Shown: piece after piece, positions 12,001 to 15,919 of the stretch
Numbering within the stretch: position 1 is the first letter of the stretch
How the letters are laid out: every line of letters starts with the position of its first letter
From: Bacteroidales bacterium
GTDB lineage: Bacteria > Bacteroidota > Bacteroidia > Bacteroidales > JAADGE01
Length of the DNA stretch: 15,979 nt
Direction: 5' to 3'
Assembly: GCA_029934265.1 (NCBI GenBank)
Contig: JAOZMN010000025.1
Span: 1 to 15,979, forward strand
Made by a program: the position numbers and the translations under genes
Notes under the pieces: model-generated
Database searches by the model: none
What the model was told of the DNA's origin: nothing
The model's input: the letters and a program-made list of their open reading frames with translations, nothing else

Positions 12001-15000
12001 CAGCAACGGTTACTGATATAGGACTTGGAATCAATACTTACCGTTGGACAATTACCAAAGGAAATTGTTCTTCATCGGAAGATATTCAAGTAACCAATAA
12101 TGCAGTTTCTGTTACTGTAGGAATAGACCAAGCTGTTTGTGGTACAACTGCATACTTAAACGGAAACGAACCTGAAACCGGAGCGTCCGGACTATGGTCG
12201 ATAATTGCAGCCGGATCGACAACAAATATTACGAATCCAAATGTTTATAATTCAGAAGTTACTAATTTGAATACCGGTAATAATAAATTCCGTTGGACTA
12301 TAACGGAAGGTTCTTGTAGTGCTTATGACGAAGTTATAATAACAAATAATTTATATCCTGCTAATGCAAATGTTGCAGGACCTTCAACTTTATGCACTGA
12401 CAATACATACTTAATTGCAAACTTAGCCGCATTTAGTACAGTTGGAACATGGAATGTTTTTGCAGGAAACGGTGTTTTCGATGATGTTCATAATCCAAGT
12501 GCGAATGTATCACAATTAGCTTGGGGTTCAAATACTTTAAGATGGACTATTGCAAAAGACGGTTGTGAAAACTTCGATGAAGTAATTGTTATAAATAATT
12601 CAGTAAGTGCTATTGCCGGTGCAGATGTAATTGTTTGCGGTAATGATGCAAATCTCGTAGCAACGACTCCTATTTCAGGAGCAAACGGAGTATGGTCGTT
12701 GCTAAGTGGAACAGGTGCGATTTCGCAACCGGATCCATTAGTATCTGAAAATGTAACTATATCCGGAGTCGGCAATGGTGCCAACATATTCCGTTGGACA
12801 GTTACCGGATTTGGTTGTAGTGATTTTGATGATGTCGTAGTTTCTGAAAATTCATTTATAACATCGGCAGGACTCGATAAAACAATTTGCGAACCAACAA
12901 CTTCATTAATTGCAGCCGACCCGTACCCCGGAAGCGGAGTATGGAGTATCGAAGGAGGTACTGCTACATTTACAACTGTAACTAATTTTAATACAACGGT
13001 TAGCGGTCTTAATGAAAACTCAACATCTTCTTTCAGGTGGACAGCAAGCAAAAATGGTTGTACTGCTTATGATGTAATTGCAGTTACTAATGATTTGGTT
13101 ACGGCACATGCCGGAGGAGACCAAAGTGTTTGTGATACCGTTGCAATACTTGCCGCTCAAATACCTTCGTCCGGAACAGGACTTTGGACAATAGCCGCAG
13201 GTGGTGGTACAGTAATAGTTCCTGCCGCAAATGATTCTCAAATAACAGGATTTGCTCCGGGAGCAAACACAATAAAATGGACAGTAACTAATGGTTCTTG
13301 TGTTTCTTCCGATGAAATGCAAATTATGAATTACAGAGTCAGTGCAAAAGCCGGTACGAACCAAGAAGTTTGTGCTTATGAAACTTATCTTTCGGGCGAC
13401 CAACCACTTGCCGGAGGATATGGAATTTGGGAACTCGTCGGTGGTGGAGGTACATTCTCGGCTTCTTCAATATTTAATACCAAAGTATATGGAGTTAGAG
13501 CTGGCTTAAACACTTATCGTTGGACAGTTTACGAAAACGGTTGTTCTAACGGAGGCTTTGAAGGAACAATGGTTACCGTAACCAATAATTCATTCTATGT
13601 TAATGCAGGACAGGACCAAGAAACTCTTGCAAACAATACCGGATTATTCGGTAAATTCCCGACAGGAAGTAGCGGAGCAACCGGAATGTGGTCTATAATT
13701 GCAGGTACAGGTACATTTACACCGGATCCTCCGATAGTAGAAGACCCGCTTGTTGCCGATTTATCGTCCGGAGAAAATACTTTCCGTTGGACGGTTCAGT
13801 GGCAAAAAGCAGGCTCAAGCATATCTTGTACAGCTTATGATGATGTAACAGTATTATTTAAAGGATTTGTTCCTTGTGCAGGAAACGATGATACAACTTG
13901 TGTCGATTCTATACAACTTGGAGTCGGTGCTTGTGATATTCCCGATGCTGAAAGTCGAAAATGGACAGTAGTTGAAGGTTCAGGAATATTTAAAGATGAT
14001 ACAAATCCGAGAACTTGGGTAACAGACCTTGCTTCCGGAGATAACACATTCAGATTTACTATTGTTAAAAATGGTTATCAGGCTTATGATGAAGTAACTG
14101 TTACCAATGCAGGCTTTGAAGTCAGTGCAGGACCGGATACTGCTTATTGTTGGAATCATCATACAATGAGAGCTGACAATCCCGGATTTAACGGAAGGGG
14201 TGAATGGACTCATATCGGAGATGCAGGAGGTAGTTTCAGCAGTCCTACTTATTTGAATGCTAAAGTAACAGGCTTGAATCCGGGTAAAAATAGATTCTTA
14301 TGGACAGTTACAAGAGGTCAATGTTCTGATACGGACGAAGTGGCAATTACTTATAATGTACCGCCCACAGCTTCTTTCGAGCCGGACAAGACAAGTTTCT
14401 GTGCACCGGGAACAGTTACATTTACTAATAATTCTTATTACTATCCCGGACTTACACCGCCGGACGTATTTGAATGGATAACAGGAACTTCTCCAATGGA
14501 AGGTGGAACCGGAGTTGGAATTAACACAAAAGTTTCACATACTTATGATAGTTTAGATGACTGGGGTGTTGTTAATGAAAAAGATTCGGTACATACAATA
14601 ATGCTTATCGCAAAAGATAATGAAACAGGTTGTATTGATACTGCTACAAATCAGATAACAGTGAGGTCTCGACCGGTTATTGATTTCGACGCATCGCCGA
14701 AAATTCAAACATTCCCGTATGCAACGGTAAATATTGAGAATTATAAAAATGCAAGTGAAATTCAATATCCTACATACCAATGGAATTTCGGAAACGGAGA
14801 AAATAAACTTCAATACGAATTTGAAGGTTACTTTACATATACTTACGGAACTTGGGGTAAATATCCGATAACTCTTACCGCAAGAACAGAGCAAGGTTGC
14901 GAAACCACTGTTACTGATACTATTACGATATTGGCACCTGTTCCGCAATCCACATATTTGATTAAGCAAGGAGGTTGCGTACCGTTGTCGGTTGATTTCA

Positions 15001-15761
15001 AAGCATTTACAAGATATGCAGATACTTATTATTGGGAGTTTGGAGACGGAACTACAACAACGGAAGAAAATCCGACTCATACTTTCTCTGTACCCGGTGA
15101 ATATTATCCTAAATTGTATGCTTCCGGAGAGGGCGGAAAAGATATATTTATTCGTAATGATACGATTATAGTATATGCTAATCCTATTGCTGATTTCGAT
15201 ATAGCACCAACACAAGTAATGTTGCCGGGACAGCCAATTCATTTCTATAATTATACAGATTCGATGAATGATTCTATAAGATATGAATGGTATTTCGGAG
15301 ACAGTCTGATTTCCAAAGAAACAGAGCCGTTGTTCTATCCCGATAAAGCCGGTTTATACGATGTTGCTCTCAGAGTTTGGACAGGACACGATTGTTACAA
15401 TGCAGATACTATGTTTAATGCAGTTCTTGTCGAAGCTCCGGGTATGTTGAAATTCCCGACAGCCTTCTCTCCTATACATCAAGGAGGAACCGGAACATAT
15501 CCTTGCGGAGAAAGTTATAAAGAGCAATCTAAAGATAACAATATTTTCCACCCTGTATATTACGGAGTTGCGGAGTATAAACTTGAAATATTTAATCGCT
15601 GGGGCGAGAAAGTATTTGAAAGTGATGAAGTTTGTACCGGTTGGAACGGATATGTCAGGGGACGACTCGGTATGCAAGATGTTTATATTTACAAAGCTAC
15701 CGGTAAATTCAAAAACGGAGCTCCATTTACAAGAGTGGGCGATGTTACATTGCTGAGGTAG
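1..15761 (+). CDS. Giant tandem-repeat T9SS type B surface protein (5'-partial), probable adhesin or cell-surface filament
   Basis: Seen: one open frame (codons begin at base 3) runs from the left edge to TAG at 15759-15761, 5252 residues with no internal stop. The start, signal peptide and any N-terminal domain lie upstream. Residues 1-4787 are about 58.5 tandem repeats of roughly 81 residues with two conserved cysteines and two conserved tryptophans. Residues 4788-5146 are four PKD-like domains, and residues 5147-5252 are a T9SS type B sorting domain. Composition is dominated by T, N, S, G, V and D, with few basic residues, which is typical of exported beta-sandwich repeat proteins. Known: proteins with this C-terminal domain cross the outer membrane through the Bacteroidota T9SS and end up on the surface or secreted; SprB of Flavobacterium is a giant motility adhesin of this class. 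Inferred: a long extracellular stalk or adhesin. Ligand and motility role cannot be read. A TTG at base 48 lies mid-repeat and is not the start. Symbol left blank because no named orthologue is recognised. Confidence 0.95.
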   Translation, partial: AIINNSATEITNVTNLSAGANTFRWTVKLGSCTDTDDVIVSNNSVKAIASDVITCLTSDVLSGNNPGSGSGLWTNVSGAAAVTDNTLYNSTVTGLTVGTTATLNWQVTNNGCSDNINISVTNNLFALSAGPDVVQCADSYSFVADSPGTGTGIWTKIGGTGTIANSTLNTSAITAIGQGANTYRWTVTKDACVNSADVSITNNMPDVAVITLPSAGNRDICASTVNLQANSPVYGTGKWTVVSGDGTFSNDTNYQTTVTGVDPGMNIYEWTLTQGTCSSIAQITITNDEVAAAAGTDQAVCATTTNLLSTDPSVIYPNQGTGTWSIIGGSTAIISNTTLENSPVTNLSSGTNTFLWTVTNGDCVASDMVQIDNNSVQAIATDIITCDNNVTLTGNNPGSGSGLWTTVSGAGAFTDNTLYNSALTGLATGTTATFNWEVTNNGCSDNLTITVTNNAFALSAGPNVALCADTYTFIADATGTGTGAWTTTGGSGTVVSPTSNVSDVIGLGQGSNIFTWTVTRDGCSNSDNVTVTNNLPDNAVITLPVLADRTICTSSVSLQANSPVHGTGTWTVSSGSGTFSNDTYYITNVNGLAPSNNIFKWTISQGTCDSSVELTIVNNKVLSGAGNDQIVCQNSTNLTGVDPTTVPPFQGVGSWTNIGGGSAVVTDNTLNTSGITSLDPNVNTFRWTVTLGTCVDTDDVQITNNYVKAAATDIETCDGTVTLTGNNPGSGTGLWTILSGSGSITNNSIYNSTVTAINAGLPASRYEWRITDGICNDAVEIFITNFFFTIEAGNNTTVCGDTWSLLGEDPTPGTGVWTIADGGPANITNNTLFNTTISNLQLKTNEFKWTVTRNNCVASDNVVITNDDPSTPITENDRTVCDATTVISAQNPIIGDGAWTTTDGGDIVSASNFISTVNTLDYGDNHFTWTITNNLCSLSDDLLIVNNKLSAEAGVAQDVCINSANLTATDPFTVAPFIGTGQWSSTGGQTYADATSYVTTISNLIPNINTITWTVTEGNCSAIDQVLITNNSHIVTASDQTVCAKTTTLDGNVPGLNGTGEWTVVSGNSLITDKSIYNTTVTNLDYGNNALRWTVTKNSCISFKDITINSLSFPLSAGIDQEVCATTATLAGDNPAPGTGVWSVITGTALVTDNTNHLSGVTNLSEDANVLRWTVTQGACTVTADVTITNNSVTATAGADQTNLCSTNATLSAIAPDTDETGLWTLVSGSPDITTPTLYNSTVTNLVLGTNTYSWTISKGICNNSESVDLTNNYVTSDAGILQTLCADNTILDATPTIYSGTWSKVGTTATVTDATLFNSTVTSLEQGDNTFRWTVTNTLCSAITDVTIVNDLPTPATATDIETCGGATTMTAAQNTVGTGVWTLISGSGVPTQNTLYNTTVTGISAGTSVFEWVMTNNLCSNSVLVNVVNNEVTSAVSAASVNVCTPVAQLIGNDPDLYNATGKWTTAAVGPVFANETLFNTTVSSLSAGSTMFTWTLTKGVCVSTDNIVINNNTVIAKAGLDQTTCGSVANLNANDPTPGTGKWVTSNGTGVVTTATLFNSAVTGLSYNNMLTWTITNAGCSDFDQVVLINDTITTNFGGVPQTVCSPNAAMNATNPTPNSGTWTTISGASIFNTTLFNTTISNLDLGTNSFTWTVTDGNCSNTTSVIITNDNPSTPNAGVNQDICTNSAILIAAPATKGTGLWEVAGGAGTFSDDTNFTNTVSAINPGINTYTWTLTNNTCSLSDDVLITNNSFTITAGADQPICSSSTSLAGEDPTAGTGLWTKLAGSSVIADNTLFSSAVTGLNNGVNNFRWTVTRGDCSDFDEVSIINNSVSVAISLPTPANREVCDGNVSLEGTQPVGSETGLWTISAGGGSFSALTSYAVSITGLSAGTNIFVWTITSGSCSNSAPVTIVNNQVFADAGSDKTVCATIINLDAINPLSVTPFKGDGMWTVLSPIGANIATPTLYNSSVSNLALGINELQWTVTSGACSDIDNVKITNETVVATATDINSCDGTATLTGNNPGSATGLWSNPVGTGTIDQTSVYNSTVTGIPTGPVNTYRWTVSNSTCSDFTDIFVKNYYFTVDAGLPQTLCSASGTLLGDNPTPGTGVWTTGSTATITTPTLYNSAVANLVQGPNTFTWTVTRNNCVATDDAILTNDLPTAPATEANKEVCTNVTTLLANNPVIGTGVWTVQSGGGSTIATSSANLSAVSTLDVGLNQFAWTITNNNCSLSDVLLITNNALTAYAGNDKDICANSGTLSAIDPLTVSPFTGTGVWTNSTGATISNTTFYTTPISNLNPFGNTFTWTVTEGGCSDSDDVIITNNSNNANAGGDQTLCSTSANLLALNYSGFGIWTVTTGGSSITTPTLYNSTVTSLAPGTNTLRWTVTKNSCTSYDEVLINSVAFTLSAGANQEVCSTTTTLDGDNLAGSTGIWSVSSGTANFTNETLYNTTVTGLSADDNILKWTATKGACPVDAFVTITNNSVVADADNDQTNLCSTTGTLNGNQPAFDETGLWSVVSGSIFITTPTLYNSTVTSLVQNNNEYMWTLTKGICNHSDNVVLTNNTVTSEAGDAQILCAYSATLNATAPTIGQGTWTPIGTTATIVDNTLRTTQVTALMQASNTFRWTVSNSLCSIFDDVVVTNDMPDYAVATDIETCSGTTNMSATQPLVGTGVWKRLNGSGTVQTTSVYNSLVTGILEGTSRFEWTMTKNTCQSTTIINITNNTVTATANAALTNVCTPNASLIGNDPDLYSATGKWTTFAAGVMFADETLFNTTVSNMPSGASVFIWTLTKGACSSNADIEVTNNTVDAKAGIDITTCVNTANLNANDPITGNGTWTVQNGAGVFASESLFNTSVSGLALGNVNILRWTIVRSGCSDFDELTVSNDTISTNFPGVDQTICFNFGTLNATNPTPNTGLWTKTAGSAIIASPTAYDTGVTGLDLGSNTFVWTVTDGNCSNQTTVLITNDNPSNPNAGVNQELCISNATLIASPPTKGSGKWTVSGGTGAFGNDTYFTTTVTGLNTGTNTLTWTLTNGTCQLSDDVAVTNNEFVVNAGPAKSVCTPTTFLSGDNPGAGGTGIWTKLAGNATFTDETLYNTTVYNLDNGLNQLSWTVTKNNCSATDKVSVTNDTPSYADVEVDKFICTNSVILTAITPVIGSGNWALVGGTGTIDVSSSEIVNITGLSEGLNKFSWTVTQASCTDYAEIGVTYTNPYVDAGAPQDICDGVTYLAGNQPSGTGTGVWTVNSGGGTFTEDTYYGTYVSSVGTANNTFRWTVTENGCSNSDIVIITNNTPIVNAGVDQETCVDYTTLAGNALQVGETGKWTLLTGAGSFDENTYNLTDVTGLQNGVNVLKWTITNAVCSAADEVTVTNNKVIPDAGLPSITCDGTATLGAVDPVPGTGVWTAYDTGVFGNANLFNTAVSGLKPGENTFKWTETVGGCSNYDDVSVTNNEIPTSAGVDKTVCDNSVTLLATNPGAAASGKWTRLSGNGVFADNTSYNTLVTSLSGGNNTFKWTIIEGLCSNDDMVTITFDELNVSAGVSKAVCSDNTALAALEVPGGTGVWSILGGNGTFANASQYNTIVTDMARGDNTYSWTVTTQYCSASNNVIITNNLPTTAITSSDEEICTSSYTLTASMPGVGESGLWTLTLGTASIADPTNNGTLVSGVGVGANVFTWTITNGTCDSSNQLIVTNNAISTDAGTDDEVCGIDYQLQGNDPATGNALWTVVGGGANIAAPTLYNTTVTNLAPGVNLFKWAVVQGNCSTFDIVSISNNNPTVPNAGLDDVVCGGYAVLSANNPSIGDGVWTSLNGSGNIANASSYSTTVTNLGNGLNIMRWTTKRGNCELYDDVNIQNDYVVTNAGVDEAICGTTYTLSGNDPALDVVNGVTGSGQWSVIGGNGILTDYTFYNTGVTNLSDGGNTLRWTITRGLCSDYSDVVISNNTTSTAVVGSDQTLCINSTVITGNPPLIGTGVWTVEAGDGIFDNSLNSTATVTDIGLGINTYRWTITKGNCSSSEDIQVTNNAVSVTVGIDQAVCGTTAYLNGNEPETGASGLWSIIAAGSTTNITNPNVYNSEVTNLNTGNNKFRWTITEGSCSAYDEVIITNNLYPANANVAGPSTLCTDNTYLIANLAAFSTVGTWNVFAGNGVFDDVHNPSANVSQLAWGSNTLRWTIAKDGCENFDEVIVINNSVSAIAGADVIVCGNDANLVATTPISGANGVWSLLSGTGAISQPDPLVSENVTISGVGNGANIFRWTVTGFGCSDFDDVVVSENSFITSAGLDKTICEPTTSLIAADPYPGSGVWSIEGGTATFTTVTNFNTTVSGLNENSTSSFRWTASKNGCTAYDVIAVTNDLVTAHAGGDQSVCDTVAILAAQIPSSGTGLWTIAAGGGTVIVPAANDSQITGFAPGANTIKWTVTNGSCVSSDEMQIMNYRVSAKAGTNQEVCAYETYLSGDQPLAGGYGIWELVGGGGTFSASSIFNTKVYGVRAGLNTYRWTVYENGCSNGGFEGTMVTVTNNSFYVNAGQDQETLANNTGLFGKFPTGSSGATGMWSIIAGTGTFTPDPPIVEDPLVADLSSGENTFRWTVQWQKAGSSISCTAYDDVTVLFKGFVPCAGNDDTTCVDSIQLGVGACDIPDAESRKWTVVEGSGIFKDDTNPRTWVTDLASGDNTFRFTIVKNGYQAYDEVTVTNAGFEVSAGPDTAYCWNHHTMRADNPGFNGRGEWTHIGDAGGSFSSPTYLNAKVTGLNPGKNRFLWTVTRGQCSDTDEVAITYNVPPTASFEPDKTSFCAPGTVTFTNNSYYYPGLTPPDVFEWITGTSPMEGGTGVGINTKVSHTYDSLDDWGVVNEKDSVHTIMLIAKDNETGCIDTATNQITVRSRPVIDFDASPKIQTFPYATVNIENYKNASEIQYPTYQWNFGNGENKLQYEFEGYFTYTYGTWGKYPITLTARTEQGCETTVTDTITILAPVPQSTYLIKQGGCVPLSVDFKAFTRYADTYYWEFGDGTTTTEENPTHTFSVPGEYYPKLYASGEGGKDIFIRNDTIIVYANPIADFDIAPTQVMLPGQPIHFYNYTDSMNDSIRYEWYFGDSLISKETEPLFYPDKAGLYDVALRVWTGHDCYNADTMFNAVLVEAPGMLKFPTAFSPIHQGGTGTYPCGESYKEQSKDNNIFHPVYYGVAEYKLEIFNRWGEKVFESDEVCTGWNGYVRGRLGMQDVYIYKATGKFKNGAPFTRVGDVTLLR
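138..1130 (+). repeat. Four-unit super-repeat, copy 1 (units 1-4)
   Basis: Units of 80, 80, 85 and 86 residues, 993 bp in all. The four units are of distinct types: A has a T-D-I/V-x-T-C start and NNPGSGSGLWT; B has ALSAGP and GTGTG; C has VITLP followed by R-D/T-I-C and is five residues longer; D has an extended P-x-Q-G-x-G loop before the first tryptophan. The next 993 bp repeat the same four types in the same order with the same four lengths. Unit 1 and unit 5 share 58 of 80 residues by hand count. Confidence 0.9.
1131..2123 (+). repeat. Four-unit super-repeat, copy 2 (units 5-8)
   Basis: Exactly 993 bp, with unit lengths 80, 80, 85 and 86 that match copy 1 one by one. Unit 5 carries the ATDIITC start and NNPGSGSGLWT. 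Unit 6 repeats ALSAGP, unit 7 repeats the VITLP start and LQANSPV, and unit 8 has the extended PPFQG loop. Synonymous codons differ widely from copy 1, so the relationship is much clearer in protein than in DNA. Confidence 0.9.
1611..5513 (+). repeat. Sixteen-unit higher-order block, copy 1 (units 7-22)
   Basis: Sixteen consecutive repeats, 1301 residues, matched in order by the next sixteen. Diagnostic pairs: unit 12 TVAPF and 28 TVSPF; unit 15 and 31 both begin with the unusual DQTNLCST and end LTNN-x-V; units 17 and 33 both carry ATDIETC; units 18 and 34 both carry IGNDPDLY and ATGKWTT; units 20 and 36 both carry NATNPTPN and TVTDGNCSN; units 21 and 37 both carry NAGVNQ. The left boundary is uncertain: units 3-4 also resemble units 7-8, so the duplicated segment may start at unit 7 or be offset by the shorter four-unit periodicity. 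Confidence 0.85.
2124..3101 (+). repeat. Diverged third copy of the four-unit super-repeat (units 9-12)
   Basis: Unit lengths are 81, 81, 80 and 84. Unit 9 keeps the A-type ATDIETC and NNPGSGTGLWT signature. Unit 11 keeps the C-type R-T-V-C and the closing IVNNK. Unit 12 keeps the D-type extended loop (VAPFIGTGQW compared with VPPFQGVGSW in unit 8). Unit 10 is the B-type slot but is closer to the general consensus. Units 25-28 (6027-7001) form a fourth version and are most like units 9-12. Confidence 0.75.
5514..9425 (+). repeat. Sixteen-unit higher-order block, copy 2 (units 23-38)
   Basis: This block is 1304 residues against 1301 in copy 1. Paired unit lengths differ by at most two residues, and seven of the sixteen pairs are identical in length. 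Unit 18 (4305-4553) and unit 34 (8205-8453) share 53 of 83 residues by hand count. Units 23 and 24 reproduce the C and D types of units 7 and 8, and units 25-28 reproduce units 9-12. The match fades around unit 39. No mobile-element sequence, stop or frameshift is seen at the block junctions. Confidence 0.85.
9426..14363 (+). repeat. Unregistered, individually diverged part of the repeat array (units 39-58)
   Basis: Twenty units (81, 81, 81, 79, 81, 80 and so on) keep the general consensus but show no clear four- or sixteen-unit periodicity by eye. Several carry insertions: unit 48 has extra residues before its first tryptophan (DVVNGVTG), unit 55 has GGFEGT after its second cysteine, and unit 56 is 91 residues with insertions in two loops. 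Unit 56 lacks the first cysteine and unit 57 lacks the second. The edge of the array next to the PKD domains is the most degenerate, the usual pattern when internal repeats are exchanged or amplified more than terminal ones (inference). Confidence 0.8.
14364..15440 (+). other. Four PKD-like domains linking the repeats to the sorting domain
   Basis: This is part of the giant CDS, residues 4788-5146. Domain 1 (14364-14675, 104 residues) has the CAPGTVTFTNNS start and GCIDTA strand but a long loop and EWITG in place of the usual W-x-F-G-D-G. Domain 2 (14676-14939) has YQWNFGNG and GCETT. Domain 3 (14940-15185) is the most canonical, with CVPLSVDF, YYWEFGDGTTT, the N-P-T-H-T-F turn and V-P-G-E-Y. 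Domain 4 (15186-15440) has YEWYFGDS and K-A-G-L-Y-D-V. Known: PKD domains are extracellular beta-sandwich modules that commonly precede the type B sorting domain in Bacteroidota. They probably act as a spacer near the membrane anchor (inference). Confidence 0.88.
15441..15758 (+). other. T9SS type B C-terminal sorting domain (gliding-motility-associated family)
   Basis: This is part of the giant CDS, residues 5147-5252. Visible hallmarks in order: FPTAFSP, N-N-I-F-H-P, the core EIFNRWGEKVFES, G-W-N-G-Y, QDVYIYKATGKF, N-G-A-P-F and the terminal GDVTLLR. Known: this domain directs proteins to the type IX secretion system, and type B proteins are typically paired with a PorP/SprF-family outer-membrane partner. 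Odd: the usual N-G-D-G-x-N-D loop after F-x-P is replaced by a roughly 25-residue insertion rich in G, T, K and E with one cysteine. A second cysteine (DEVC) lies after the core. This resembles a variant familiar from large Bacteroidales surface proteins (recalled, not searched). Confidence 0.93.
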
Positions 15762-15775
15762 AAGATATTAGCCTT

Positions 15776-15814
15776 AATAAAAAAGCCGATTTTTAAAGAA
15801 TCGGCTTTTTTATT
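15776..15814. terminator. Intrinsic terminator, perfect 16-bp stem, bidirectional shape
   Basis: AATAAAAAAGCCGATT (15776-15791) and AATCGGCTTTTTTATT (15799-15814) are exact reverse complements separated by a 7-base loop. The GC core GCCGATT/AATCGGC is flanked by six A on the left and six T on the right, so transcripts from either strand would end in a U-run. The stem begins 14 bases after the stop codon of the giant gene and most simply ends its transcript. Confidence 0.9.
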
Positions 15815-15919
15815 TGTATGTCGAACATGAAATAATCTTGTAAGTAACTTGAGTTTCCTTAAAAATAGTTCAACAAGTAGTTCAAGTGCCTGTTTTTATG
15901 AATATTGTAGCATTTTACA
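15815..15919. other. AT-rich intergenic stretch without a recognisable gene
   Basis: There is no convincing reading frame on either strand. The only visible structure is the octamer TAGTTCAA occurring twice (15866-15873 and 15878-15885), 12 bases apart. Its role is unknown and it may be chance. Confidence 0.5.

Larger units (their letters stand above)
1..14363 (+). repeat. Tandem array of 58 complete (plus one partial) ~81-residue Ig/PKD-like repeats
   Basis: Segmented by eye at the ITNN-type junctions, the array gives 58 complete units of 79-91 residues, starting at base 138 (unit 1), after a partial unit at 1-137. The usual pattern is AGxDQxVC near positions 4-11, L.G..P..GTG.WT near 17-30, TLYNTTVTNL near 41-50, NTFRWTVT near 55-63, G.CS near 66-68 and D.V.ITNN at the end. 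The first cysteine and the G.C cysteine are about 56 residues apart in nearly every unit, which suggests one disulfide per domain after export. Examples of unit starts: unit 9 at 2124, 17 at 4065, 25 at 6027, 33 at 7965, 41 at 9912, 49 at 11865, 57 at 13869. The fold assignment (Ig-like or PKD-like beta-sandwich) is inferred from length, alternating hydrophobic strands and the tryptophan/cysteine pattern. No specific Pfam match could be run. Confidence 0.93.

Noticed and set aside
1..14363. CRISPR array or non-coding satellite as the source of the periodicity
   Set aside because: The period is about 243 bp, in frame and conserved at protein rather than DNA level, with no short identical repeats or unique spacers.
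1..15761. RTX/LapA-type or type V autotransporter adhesin
   Set aside because: No glycine/aspartate nonapeptide calcium repeats and no beta-barrel translocator are seen. The C-terminus is a T9SS type B sorting domain instead.
15866..15885. TAGTTCAA direct repeat as an operator
   Set aside because: Two eight-base copies in AT-rich DNA with no adjacent gene or promoter in view are not enough to support a call.
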